64,000 nucleotides of DNA. Origin: Setaria digitata (taxonomy: Eukaryota; Nematoda; Chromadorea; Rhabditida; Setariidae). This document shows, piece after piece, positions 42,201 to 52,621 of the stretch (positions are counted from its first letter, which is position 1; each line of letters begins with the position of its first letter). The stretch is from NCBI GenBank assembly GCA_003640385.1, contig RCAB01000212.1:1-64000 (forward strand), in the 5' to 3' direction. The translations under genes and the position numbers were made by a program. The notes below the pieces were generated by a model. That model saw only the letters and a list, made by a program, of their open reading frames with translations. It was not told the origin of the DNA and searched no databases.

Positions 42201-45200
42201 GTCATCAGTTTGATAAACTCTCGCTCGTTTGGCTTTTCCAGATGGTGCTAAAAACGAAAACGACAATTAACAACGACAAATTATTCTAGTTCCTTTTTCA
42301 TTACTCAAGCTCAAACTGTCATCTGTGCAGAAAACAAAGGCCAACTGATAAGCTCATTAGAAGGATTAAGTAATAAGTTAGAATCATCTCTTTTGTTTAC
42401 AAGCTAAGACAGAATGACACAATGGAAATTTGCATAAATATTCAGGTAGAAATGAAACTTTCCAAAAGAAGCATTACTTTTATTTAGCGAAATTAAAGCG
42501 GTCTACTGAGAATAAAGTTCTCTGAAAATAAATGTAAATTCAAGTTTGTTTTTGCAAGTTCAAAGATCTCAAAGCACAAAAGTTAATTTGTCAAAAAAAG
42601 TGAAGCAACAAAGAAAAAGTAACAAAAAACATTTCCGCAAGATTTAAGAGAGTTTCAACAAACTTTATTAACTTTTCACATGAATAGAAGGTGGGTAGTC
42701 AATTCCATTCAGCAAAATACCCTCAGAAAAAGATTGAAATAGTTTGGAAAAAGCAAAAGTATCAATTAAAATTAAATTATTGTAAGAGACGATTGAGTAG
42801 GCAATGCATCCGAAAAGTATGCAGAAAATTTGTTTCATTTTGATTAAATTAATAAATGAAAAATTCATATTCGTATTGGTTTATATTAGTAAATAAGTGG
42901 AAGATTTAGAAGTTGCTTCGTGAGATATATCACAAAGGATGTATTGTTTTGAAGAAATGCAATTCATAAATTTATTTATACTTGACGAAAGGAAGTTAAT
43001 AGTATACTTCTAGTAGATATAAATAAGTCTTAGTCGCACCATCCTATATTAGGCAGCAACTATATCCTAGCCAATTAAAAATTCAAGTGAAAGATTGTTC
43101 ATACGATTTCCAGTTAGTTGGCGTTTGAATATACATGCAGGGGAAGTCTTCAGGGGAAAGAGGTAATTAATTAAATTAGTAGTTCAACAAAGCATAACAA
43201 CCTAAGTTGAAAGTAATCGTACAGTAAACATACCTGTAATGGTGACAGTGATATCCTTACATTCGGCACCAACTGCATGAATAAAAAACGTATTAAGTCG
43301 ATCAACTGAAGCCATTCGTAAATTTTCGCCGTAAACGGATACCGAACTTGCATCTGCTATATCCAGAATAAATGGCGAACCTACAATTAGCATATCATTT
43401 CAGGTAAAACATTTGGCAATAAAAAAAAAAAAAAATTAGCTTCAAATCATTTCCAAACAATTATTCTAGTTACAACATTCATAAAATTATAAAATATTCG
43501 GTCGGGAAAGCGAAAAAAAAAAAGCAATCCATTGAAGATATATGTTTGGATATTTGATAAAATATGTTCATTTGATAGGTTTTTGAACTTGAAAAAAGAC
43601 AAAACAAAAACAAAGGCATGATTTTAAGATAAAATAGACAAATATGAAATGATAAAAATATGAAAACTTACCTTTAACTTCCATATTGTTGAAGAGAACA
43701 TGAATTTTGTATTGGCCAGCACCGTCGGGAGTGAAACTAATTCGATAAACACCCGAATTACCCTGTTCAGTCACCTCGCATGGCATATTGCGACCGTGTC
43801 GTAATACCGAAACCTGTCACCAATTATTTTTTTTTCCTCATCGTTGCAAGGAAAAAAAAAGAAAACTTGATTTAATTAGAAGACATAATTTTCAAACATT
43901 TTATACTACAGTTATAATCATTTTCAAAACTTTAAAAGTTTTGCTTTTCACAGCTATTGGAAAAAAAAAAGAAAAGAGATATTTGAAATTAAAGAATAGA
44001 AAGAAGATTTTTAGTTTTGTCTAATCTAAAATTATTTTTAAGCAATAGGTAATAAATAACAAAGAACAGCATTATGAAATAATCAAAAAAATTACTGATG
44101 TTATTATTTTTGATCTTTCCAAAGAATGTTCCTTCCACGTCAGAAGATTATTTTTTGAATTAAATTTGGATTACTATTAATTACTAGATTATTATTAATA
44201 ACCACTCATTAGTCGAGACTTCTCATAGAATTTATGCCATTCCTGATTTGAATAGTCTCAACTACTCTTAGATCTTATAATTATTTCTATTTATTGGAAT
44301 CAAGTCTGCAAAATTATTTCAGGTTTTATAATTATTTTAATTTTGAGTTAGTTTTAATCGATTATGAAAAATTAAGAATTGCATAACAATATTTTAGGAC
44401 TAGACTTCGAGATTTTGAAAATCGAAAATATTCTAAAAATGTTATCTTTTTTTGTCTTAATAGTTAGTTTTTATGCGTAAAGAAACTATAATGAGAGAAC
44501 GAGTTTTTAAGAGAATGTACTTATTAGGAGAAATTTATGACCGTATCGAAAATTTTTAGGTATTAATTACTCGACTTCCAGTTCAAATGGAAAAGAAAGT
44601 CTGACATCATCAGGTGAAATCGGTATTTTGGGGAGAAAGAAACTATTTTCTCTGTTTTGCTAAATTCTATTCCCCTTTAAATCATTTCTTATATTCTGTA
44701 GTAAGATTCTAAGTAATAAATATTACTTAGAATTTAGGTTATAGCTGAATTGCTAATAAGTTCTTTCAATTTTTTTCACCTTTTGCTGCACATAATTTGA
44801 TCACATTACTCAATAAAAGTCCATTTTTCACACAAAATTTCCAGAATACGGTAGATTTTCAGGTCATAATCCATNATTTGATCACATTACTCAATAAAAG
44901 CCCATTTTTCACACAAAATTTCCAGAATACGGTAGATTTTCAGTTCATAATCCATCATCAGATCTTAGTTGTATGAGCTAGCGCATAAATTTTTTAACAT
45001 TAATATGATATTTCATAAATTTTGGAAAGTAAATCCAGAAAAAGAAACTATTTAAAAAAAGGAAAAGGCACCTTGAGAAAACCATCACCAGCCTGAGATG
45101 CATTTACACTGAACTTCAGTTCCTGACCAACAAGTCCAACATCCAAACCATATACCTGAGAAAAAATGGTTTTCATATCTAAATGCTACAAATACTTTCG

Positions 45201-46844
45201 AATTTATCAATTGTAGTAAATCAAACTTTAAACTTTTATCTTTCCCTGAAGATTGAAGATTCAAACAGAACAGATTTTGTCAACTGAATGGAAATCAAAT
45301 ACCTGAACAAGATTGGCATCGTAAACTTTACAGGAAAATGGTGAACCTCGAATGTGTTCACCATCGTACAGTATACCAATTTGCCATTTACCTGCAGAAA
45401 GCAGATTTAGAAGTTAAGCCACTACTAAGAAGAATGAAAAATGAAATACTAAAATGTTATTATAACGAAAAAAAAAAAAATCTTGCTCCACAGGTAATGG
45501 ATGCAAAATTTGTAAACTTTTTTAAATATTTCAATTATGTTTGCAGAAATTCTTCTAAGAATTGATATTTTTGGTATTTCAAATGTTTCCAAATGACCAG
45601 AAAGAACATTGAGAATTTTCATCAAGGATTAAACTTCGTTTATCGTTGAACTATTTGAAATATGAAATGAATAGAAAGTAATATAAATAAAACATTCTTC
45701 TAATTAGAACCATATTTAGTTTTCTAGAATTAAACTGCTTTTTCCACATTGATTTCTCTATTAATTAAACTAAATTTCAATATATTAAAACTGGTACAAT
45801 ACTTAAACAAAAATTAAACTGACAATAAAAAAAAAAAAAAAAATGCTGAGACTTTTCAGATGAAAAGTATTCACCATCTTCTATTTCTGCTAAAATTAAT
45901 AGTTGGACGATTGATCATGGAGAAAGCAAAATCTTCACTGATCATTAACATTGGTCATTAGTGGTCAGTGATGTCACAAGACTAATTACTCTTCACAAGT
46001 TGTACCCCTTCCAGGAATCCAGTCGGTCGTTCGAATCCGGATTCTGTCGTAACATAACTGGATGCTCTCTTACGTAGTAATTTAGTTTCCGTCAATCTTT
46101 CTCATATTATCATCAAAAGAAAAAAAGTTTTCAAAATTCTCATGTGATATTTTTACTCTGTTAAATGAGGCACAAGTTCCACTTCCAGCACAATAATGGC
46201 CAGAAAAGATGAAAGCATAAAGATGCGATCAAGAGAATAAGTAAATAAACCAAGCAAAAAAAAAAAAAAAAAAACTAATAAACTAACCAACTTCGTTCGG
46301 CGTAAAGGTAGCGGTAAGAACGCTGCCTTTCTTAATTACTTGGCAATTTTTGACAGAGCCAGAAGGTGCAATTGCTTCAACAAGAATGGAACCAATGGAT
46401 GATTCGCCATGTGCGTTTATCTGCAACAGTTCTTATCACTGAATAACTTTTTAAGTAGTAAAAGAACTAGCAACATTTCATTTTCCCAGAATTTACATTC
46501 AATTCTGGTATTTTATAAATCAATATCAATTCTTTTAGTATTATTCAAAATTCATTTCCGGAAAAATATTCCGGAAAAATTTTCTCTCTTCTTTTATTGT
46601 CTTTATAAAGTTATGCTGCAGTTACCTATCTTTCTTATAACTAATTTGCTTATTTCAGGTAAGATAATTAATAACTGCCAAAAATACAAATATGATAATA
46701 ACATATTCTACAGTTGGTCTATAAATATTTTAAGGAATTAAAGAAGAAATTTACCACAACTTCAACAATAGAACCAATGGAACAAGGTTCGCTTAGGCCG
46801 GAAAAAGAAACATGCCCAATGTCGGGCGGTGGGTAGAGATCCAT
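11767..46844 (-). CDS. fln-2: Filamin, FLN-2-like, 58 exons, 3004 aa
   Basis: Large cytoskeletal scaffold of the filamin family, built mostly of about 23 tandem filamin Ig repeats. These are recognised by repeated GSPF boundaries (variants CPF, SPW, TPH), G.Y.I strand patterns and VDA..AG.G turns. I assembled 58 exons by splice signals and phase; the coding total is 9015 nt and every junction keeps frame. Order: repeats 1-6 (residues 5-581), disordered insert (582-1228), repeats 7-8 (1229-1414), charged helix (1415-1479), repeats 9-20 (1480-2585), hinge (2586-2623), repeats 21-23 (2624-2909), Pro-rich tail (2910-3004). No CH actin-binding domain was found in the window. The ATG at 46844 follows an in-frame TAA, so this isoform would lack one. 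The long insert and unusual tail suggest nematode FLN-2 rather than canonical FLN-1; that assignment rests on recollection of the family. Block entries give the exon coordinates. Confidence 0.9.
14759..24580 (-). CDS. fln-2: Filamin exons 29-51: repeats 9-20 and hinge start
   Basis: Exons: 24580-24439, 24361-24278, 24092-23955, 23748-23581, 23071-22824, 22546-22340, 22145-22052, 21776-21652, 21499-21430, 21082-21002, 20463-20329, 20148-20031, 19835-19633, 19471-19250, 19137-18964, 18508-18362, 17723-17640, 16725-16585, 16470-16294, 16198-16052, 15709-15581, 15485-15348, 15029-14759. Twelve consecutive repeats (residues about 1480-2585) are joined by short DxxxVxV linkers. Typical boundaries are DVQGSPFTCRAYD, EPVPGSPFVCHL, HIQGSPFKIAVLD, VPIVGSPFKCSVVD and TIQGSPFEIEVVD. 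Exon 29 ends in a GC donor (GC at 24438-24437), demanded by frame. Exon 47 starts at TTTATAG|TG; the upstream TTCTACAG acceptor would break the frame. Donors of exons 31 and 42 are weak (GTTCGT, GTTCAG). Repeats 13 and 14 are the least regular. Confidence 0.87.
20580..20868. repeat. 144-bp direct duplication around a single N (20724)
   Basis: Bases 20580-20723 and 20725-20868 match except for about three T/G differences, with one N between them. It lies in the intron between filamin exons 38 and 39. It looks like two overlapping contig ends joined without merging. Confidence 0.85.
24687..26593 (-). CDS. fln-2: Filamin exons 23-28: repeats 7-8 and charged helix
   Basis: Exons: 26593-26437, 26180-26074, 25724-25595, 25276-25094, 25018-24961, 24810-24687. 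Repeat 7 runs from ITSKHEIVRRGKDVDV to PMCPFPIRVYD, and repeat 8 carries VDAGRAGFGNLEM and NSPFEVNIVD. Repeat 8 leads into a strongly charged stretch (residues about 1415-1479, continuing into exon 29) made almost only of Lys, Glu and Arg with regular spacing, for example EKEEKKREEKERVRKEKEEK. That pattern fits a single alpha-helix or coiled coil acting as a rigid spacer. Exon 25 uses a TTTGAG acceptor, which the frame requires. Confidence 0.87.
26437..34426 (-). CDS. fln-2: Filamin exons 15-23: 647-residue disordered insert
   Basis: Exons: 34426-34325 (shared with the end of repeat 6), 31723-31534, 30957-30776, 30693-29758, 29607-29505, 29272-29147, 27679-27562, 27158-26988, 26593-26437 (shared with the start of repeat 7). 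The encoded residues 582-1228 are rich in Ser, Thr, Tyr, Glu and Lys, with no filamin repeat pattern. They include a 936-nt exon, by far the longest in the gene, and a Ser/Pro stretch SKPSSPSPLSTPQATP. Two junctions need checking. Exon 16 has in-frame alternative acceptors at 31723 (strong TTTTTGCAG) and 24 bases upstream. Exon 22 keeps frame only if it starts at 27158, using the third AG of TTTAGAGAG. The insert may host regulatory phosphorylation or partner binding, which is inference only. Confidence 0.82.
29045..29084. repeat. 40-bp perfect palindrome with AT core
   Basis: TTTTTACTCAAAAT, an (AT)n core, then ATTTTGAGTAAAAA. The whole 40 bases equal their own reverse complement. It starts 63 bases downstream of the exon 20 donor, in the filamin exon 20-21 intron, and could form a hairpin in the pre-mRNA. 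Confidence 0.85.
29357..29378. repeat. (AG)n dinucleotide repeat
   Basis: About eleven AG units, in the intron between filamin exons 19 and 20. Confidence 0.8.
31724..34324 (-). other. Filamin intron 15, 2.6 kb
   Basis: Intron between exons 15 and 16. Nothing coding is seen. It contains poly-T/A runs and very AT-rich sequence. Confidence 0.6.
34325..46844 (-). CDS. fln-2: Filamin exons 1-15: Ig repeats 1-6
   Basis: Exons in coding order: 46844-46755 (coding part), 46420-46288, 45391-45303, 45155-45072, 43813-43672, 43380-43234, 42247-42164, 41986-41837, 40841-40723, 40205-40060, 39705-39572, 39426-39347, 39192-39051, 36137-35970, 34426-34325. They encode repeats of about 90 residues. Examples are repeat 1 ending IRGSPFSCKVYD, repeat 2 with VNASQAGDGFLKV and VKGSPFILDI, repeat 4 with IDASAAGSGNLEI, and repeat 6 with VDAVDAGKGQLEI and QVQGCPIRVD. 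Repeat 5 is more divergent. Most introns are phase 1. Exon 11 uses a GC donor (GCAAGT at 39571-39566). Exon 9's 3' end is partly copied beyond the N at 40651, an assembly artefact. Confidence 0.88.
35312..35520. repeat. AAT microsatellite with 33-N gap
   Basis: An (AAT)n tract with AGT, AAC and CAT interruptions, broken by Ns at 35437-35469. It lies in the intron between filamin exons 14 and 15. The true repeat length is unknown. Confidence 0.9.
36138..39050 (-). other. Filamin intron 13, 2.9 kb, with a GC-richer island
   Basis: The longest intron of the gene. Most of it is AT-rich, but 36482-36832 is markedly GC-richer and has open frames and splice-like donors on both strands (GTGAGAC on minus at about 36503, GTGAGAG on plus at about 36650). 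An internal promoter or alternative first exon is possible; I cannot assign a transcript. Confidence 0.5.
40560..40741. repeat. 91/90-bp direct duplication around a single N (40651)
   Basis: Bases 40560-40650 and 40652-40741 are near identical, with one single-base indel. The copy includes the last 19 bases and donor of filamin exon 9, so the left copy (40632-40650) is a false exon end. Confidence 0.88.
44795..44955. repeat. 80-bp direct duplication around a single N (44875)
   Basis: Bases 44795-44874 and 44876-44955 differ at two positions. It lies in the intron between filamin exons 4 and 5 and has the same layout as the other single-N duplications. Confidence 0.85.
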
Positions 46845-46980
46845 GCTGCTCTCTTGGCTGTTTTAACTTTGATTTGCTCTCTGTGGCACACCAGAGCTTC
46901 TGAGGAGGGATGGTTAGCTACAAGACTTAAAGTACCACTGGACTTGATGGCAGTTCTATTCTCTGACACAATCTCCGAAT
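46845..46980 (-). promoter_or_regulatory. 5' part of filamin exon 1 (UTR, or alternative coding)
   Basis: Exon 1 is bounded upstream by a strong AAATTTCAG acceptor (CT at 46981-46982). The filamin frame is closed by a TAA 18 bases before the ATG at 46844. A different frame stays open from the acceptor for about 61 codons and stops inside the filamin coding part. The simplest reading is a 5' UTR with trans-splicing or a non-coding upstream exon. An internal AAAACAG acceptor just after the TAA could let a longer isoform join in frame. Confidence 0.45.
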
Positions 46981-49900
46981 CTGAAATTTCTAATAAAATT
47001 CAAAAAGACCTCAAAGATACGAAGTTGAAAGGGCGTAAATATTGACGAGATATTTGCATATGCATAGATTAACGTAGAAGGTAAATAAATGAAAAAAAAA
47101 AAAAAAAAAGTTACGCAAATTGATACAAGAGGGATAGCTAATTCATTCCCAAAAATTAACAGATAAAGTGAAGTAATACTCTTACTTGTGTGACTGACTA
47201 CTTACTTTTAATTCACAATTACCACAGAATTCTTGGAGTGAATTTTAATTTCAAAGTATGAAATACTATCGAGAATGATTTGAAACAACAAATAGCGGGG
47301 GAGAAATGAAAAAAAAAAAAACTGGAAATAGAATGAAGGGAGAAGTTTTCTCGGGAGTGTTATATCGCATGACTAACCCATTCAACAACCGGCATCATAT
47401 CTTCAGTCCAAAAATGTTCCAATTCATTTCATGGGTTGAATTTCTAAACTATGGATGGATGGAGAGAGAGAGGAAAAAGAGTAGACAGTAAGGAAAGGAA
47501 TTTTCAAAATGTGTGTTTAACACTGTTACAAATATCACTCAACCAATAACATACAAGAAGAATATTGTTGCAGGCGAAAAATTTGAAAGAGAGAGACATC
47601 TTCCTTCTATATGAAGCTCAAAAAATTTCAGTTTTTCACATCATTTTCAATTTCTCACTCCAATTAATTTACTAAACAGGTGAACTTTTACTATAGAATT
47701 TGTGCGAGAACAAAAATTACAAAGAGAAATATGAAAGAGTGAGCATAAAATGGCTTAGGGAGGAAGTCATTTGCAGGAATTCAAACTCATTGATAATAAA
47801 CAATCTATCACATTTATCATTACCGAAATTTGGATGGAAAATTGCGTTCATTTCTTCTAACAAAAAAGAAAAAAAAAAACGAACTGATTGCTGCTTAGTT
47901 CTTAATATTGGTACTTTATGGAGGCCAAGAATCATTACAGGGCAAGCAAAATTATCTGTATAAAAATTTAAAATTGCAATGAACCTGGAAGAATTAAAGT
48001 TTTGCTTTATTCCTTTTCATCGTACAATCACATGACTGTGTGTTATGCAAAACTTTGAGCAATTTATTGTCTTATATTTTCATTATATTTCCCGCATTTT
48101 TTCTAATTTTCATTTCAAAAAGCAAAAATAACAAAATGTGGAAAATTTTTTCTCATTGCACAATATTAATTACACTGTCAGCTAATGAATGCTAGCATAA
48201 AAGGGACGCTAACGTTTTTTAGTACCAATAGAAGACTTTCATTTTGCTACTGCTCTGGTAATTCATCTTTGATTGATTGTAATTTAAATTTAAATTGAAT
48301 TATGCATAAATATGTTCAGTAGGATATATGAATTGTTCTCGAAGAGATTTCTGAATCGACAAATGCAGAAATGGAAAAAAAAAATGTAACAGAAGAGCAG
48401 AAGTCTTCTATAGAACTGCAAACTACCGCACTGATAATAGTTGAAAGCAAAAGTTACTAGTGGTGGAAAATATTTCTTCGTTTTTGTGATAAGTCGACAG
48501 ACGACATTTCATCTCAAACTAAAAATTACTATTCTAAACAATTGAGATGATTCAGATTCAAATTCTGACTATACTCGGCAACATATCATTTCTGACTAAT
48601 CAATGTATTCTAGAGGCAGTAACAAGCTTCGGAAATTACTACTGATTGCTGATAACAAATTCGATCTCAACGTCAAATACGTTAAAAGCACGCATCAAAC
48701 ATGCGCATTCTATTGGATTTTCAAACTGAAAATTTGAATCATCCGGTGAAGAAAGGTTTTTAGTTGAAGTCAGTGGAAAATATTTTAAAAAAAATTGAAG
48801 AAGTAAGGATGTTGAGTGCATTTGATGAATATATAGTACTAAATAAGATAAAGCGTTATCCAATAATAGACGTGAACTTTAACCCTCATGCTTAAAAAAA
48901 AAAAAAAAAAAAAAAATTTATAAGTCAAGCAGTTGATAAGCATACTTTTTATCAGTTGTGAAATTCCACTTTTCTAGAGAAGTGAATTAAAGCAATTCTT
49001 TTAAATAAGACAGTCTAAAAGTATTAAACTTTCTTTTTTTTTTTTTTGCATCGGAAGAATTAAAATTTCCAAGAATGCTTAGTTGAAATCAAGAATTAGA
49101 AAATGATTCAGCATTTGGGAGTCAAAATACGAATCCCATACAATATTATTGATCATTCAAAAAATTTTATTTCTATTCTCTCTTGGAAATTTGAAAGTAA
49201 GATTGTAAAAATGAATTTTATCAGTAGCTTTCAGCCAAAAAGAATCAATACTGATCAACCTGATCAATTTGCTCATTCTAATCCTAATTTAGTGCATTCA
49301 CAAGTGAGACAGTTTCTAGCAAACCAACAAAATCAAATGAATAAATTTATTTGCAACGATGAAAAAAAAAAAGGAAATCCATATGAGAAATTGTTCTGCT
49401 TATGATGGAGAGAAGTAATTTGTGCAAAAAGAAAAGAAGAAATAAAAGTGTCAATGATTTATTGAATGGACTTTCCAATTCACAATGAAATTGCATAATT
49501 TCCAACAGCAGAAATCTTTTGAAGAATACTGACGAGAATAAATATCTTTAAATTGGTGAAGATTTTGATTTTTTGAAATAAAATTTATAAATAATTTTCA
49601 TTCCTTTCATAGTTTAATAATGAAAACTTTGATTCGAAAAATATATCGAAATAGATATTGTTAGTACAGCAAAAAAAAAAAAGAATCTTTTCATTTAAAA
49701 TAACTGGTAATCGCAATGAATAATTAATTATATGTGCAAAAGGATTAGCACAGCGTCCAAAGATTAAACAGTAATTAATTTAAATTAATCCTTGATAATC
49801 AATGATAGATATTTGAATGCAGCGAAAAGTATGTAGAGCATATGAGGAAATTAGACTTAAAGAAAATGCAAAAAAAAAAAATCACCAAAACTCGCAGATA

Positions 49901-52621
49901 TTAAGTGATCAGTTAAATGAATCCATAAAGAATGTAGGAGGAGGTGTTGAAAATTCAGAATTTCAGGAAATAAATTCTTTAGGAGAAATGCCAATTGAAC
50001 AATTGAGCAATAGCAATTTGTTCCAAAGAATGAACAATTTAATTAAGAAAAAAAATAAGATATAGAAGAGATAATTTTCTATATCATATTAAATCAGTAA
50101 ATGTAATATTTTGTTGACATTTTAGCTTAGCAACAAATTTGCAGGTAAAATTGAATAAATGCAAACTTTTGATGAAGGAAAGGAGAGAGAAAGAGAGGGA
50201 GAGAGAAGGAAAGTTTGAAGAAAATTACACGTTGCAGAAATGTACTCCAAGCAAACTTCGCATCTTTCTCTCAACTTCAAGTACAATAAATCTGTCTCCC
50301 TCAATAGCAATAGTATTAATGGAAGAATTAGAGGACATTTGACGCACTGTGACAACTAGCTGGCATCTCTTGATATGAATAATTTTCATCTCATTAATTA
50401 TATTAATAATCTCTTCTAGTTCACAACAATATTAACGGCCATCTATCGACAAATCATTTATACAATTATCATTCCAACGATCTCACATTTTCACTCAGCC
50501 ATTTGGTCGAGAAACATTCATGCATTCATACATTTCTTCATATATATGCACTAATTTTCGGACGAAATAGAAACAAATCAAATATGATAACATTTCGCAT
50601 TCTTTCTACTTTTTCTTATTTCAGCAGAGATACTACTCTCAGCAAAATTGGTGAATGGTAGAGTAATAGAAATAATAGAATTCATTAATAATTTAATGAT
50701 TGTACTGATAACGTAGTGATGATTGTGATAAGTGTCGGATTGTTGATAGTTGTAAACTGATAAGATATTCCATTAGTGCTATTAAATGCATATGGCAATA
50801 TCCAGAAAAAAGGAAAAAGACTGATTGCTGATATTAAGGCTAAAGTGCAAAGTTAAAATTAATTATGACTGGAAATATTCAAGCAGGAAATCAATGAGAA
50901 TATATCCTTTCATCTATCTTGACAAAGCCGAAAAAATTTCACAAAATATATCAATGCAAGAAGTTTGCAATTTGAAGTTAATTTTCTTGAGCTATAAATA
51001 GCATTTGCAGGAAAAAGTAAAGATGACTGAGGACAAAACGATGCCATACAGCAGCAATTAACAAACATTTGAGTTTATTTAAATGTGATGCAAATTGCAA
51101 TCAAAACTGCAACGAAAACCATCAAATGGATCAGTTCGTAGTAATTGGTTAAGATCTACTTGTGATAAATCAAAAAATCACACCACTGTAGTGAACTATT
51201 AGTGTATATTGTAATTAAATAAGATAATACTCATTGTTGAGGTATTTCATAGCTTAGGTAATTTTATTCCGGGAAATTGCAGATAACTGAGAGGAAAATT
51301 TACCAGAGAAGTTATTCGATGGTGTTGCTTGGTTACAGGAAGAAAAGTATTACGAATAGAAATAGAGGAGAGAAAGAAAGTTTTGTAGGATTAAATTTCA
51401 CTCTAAATGCTACATGAAATGATTCATACGGAAATGCGAATCTTGAAGGGACCGAACGGAAGAGAGTTTTCTCTTCTTGTACAGCCTCATTAAGCAAACT
51501 TTTATTTATTTTCCTTGAACTAACAATTCCTTTTGAAGCAGCGCCGAGGAAGAAATCACCTTAGAGCAGTCAAATGGATGAGTCTAAACAGAGCTGAGAT
51601 GACTGACTTCTGTACAATTCAGTACCACAACTCAGATATCATGATAGCATGAGCATCTGAATAGTTCACGTCGGAATGATAATAAATCATCGCGAAAAAA
51701 TTATCAGCGTATTGCAGTATAAATAATTATGGCCAACTGAAGCTGCAACAATTACAGGTATGTGCAAGCAATATTTCATTGAAGATATCACCGCCACAGG
51801 TATGTTAAGTGTCTTATTGTTCTAAAGGTATGCCATGCAGTGGACATCACTGACCACTTGAAATACATTCTTTTTTGCGCAATTAAATCAGCGAGTGGAC
51901 AAATGATGGATGCGAAGAAAAAGTGAGAATTTAAAGTACTTTGAAAGAATGAAGGATAGCATGGATGATAGTTTGAAACGAAGTGAAGTATTTTGCATAA
52001 CATGGTTGACTGCACGCATAGGAATGTTCGTGAAGGTTGACAGTGACGGTGACAGTGACGGTGCAGGTGATTCTAATGATGAGAACTGAAGTCGCATGTG
52101 ATCAGAGGAAAGATGGAAGGATGAAGATGAAGAGAGATTGTGACAAAAAAGTGTCAAAGATGCAGCAGTAGTAGCATTAAGTGATTGAAAGTGACACAAC
52201 AGATAGTTGAAGTAATTATAATTATCATAAGTTGTTATTAAATGGAAGAGGGAGAGAGGATGGAACGAAGAGAATGCAAAATGTTGGGCGAATATTTTCA
52301 ATATCTATGACTGAACTCCTTCCCTCTCTCTCTCTCTCTCGCTTCTTCTGTGAGGTAGAGGTAAAAACTCCCTCTCTCCCTTCTACACCTTCTCTCTCCC
52401 TTTCCTCTATTCATTAGATAGGAAAATAATGCGACAGGTAGGTAAACGCGGCTCATCGGTCTGAAGGCCATTTGTCGTAGGTAGTTCGCTGAACGTCGTT
52501 GTCTCTGGTCGCTGTCATCGCTGTCGTCGCTGTTAGTGGTTCTTCACCTATGACCAATCGTAGAGCCAAAATCAGAAATTGAATTTGAATGTGATGTTCA
52601 TCACAATTTCAAAATAGGCAA
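46981..52621. other. Filamin upstream region
   Basis: About 5.6 kb with no confident gene. Plus-strand open frames at 49103-49405, 49817-50065 and 50139-50342 have protein-like composition but unclear splicing. Bases 52300-52560 hold a CT repeat (52321-52341) and a GC-richer stretch that could be a promoter for the plus-strand unit or for filamin. Confidence 0.4.

Noticed and set aside
46812..47045. Plus-strand ORF resembling a signal-peptide protein
   Set aside because: Antisense shadow of filamin exon 1 and its UTR. Its open state follows from codon use on the other strand.
51888..52301. 137-codon minus-strand ORF
   Set aside because: Low-complexity Ser/Phe/Leu composition, no splice logic, and overlap with simple repeats. 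A few ORFs of this length are expected by chance in DNA with this many frames.
52450..52552. Minus-strand stretch reading NDVQRTTYDKW, resembling the start of a CH domain
   Set aside because: It is followed within a few codons by a stop, with no donor and no following CH exon. Most likely coincidence in a GC-richer promoter-like block.
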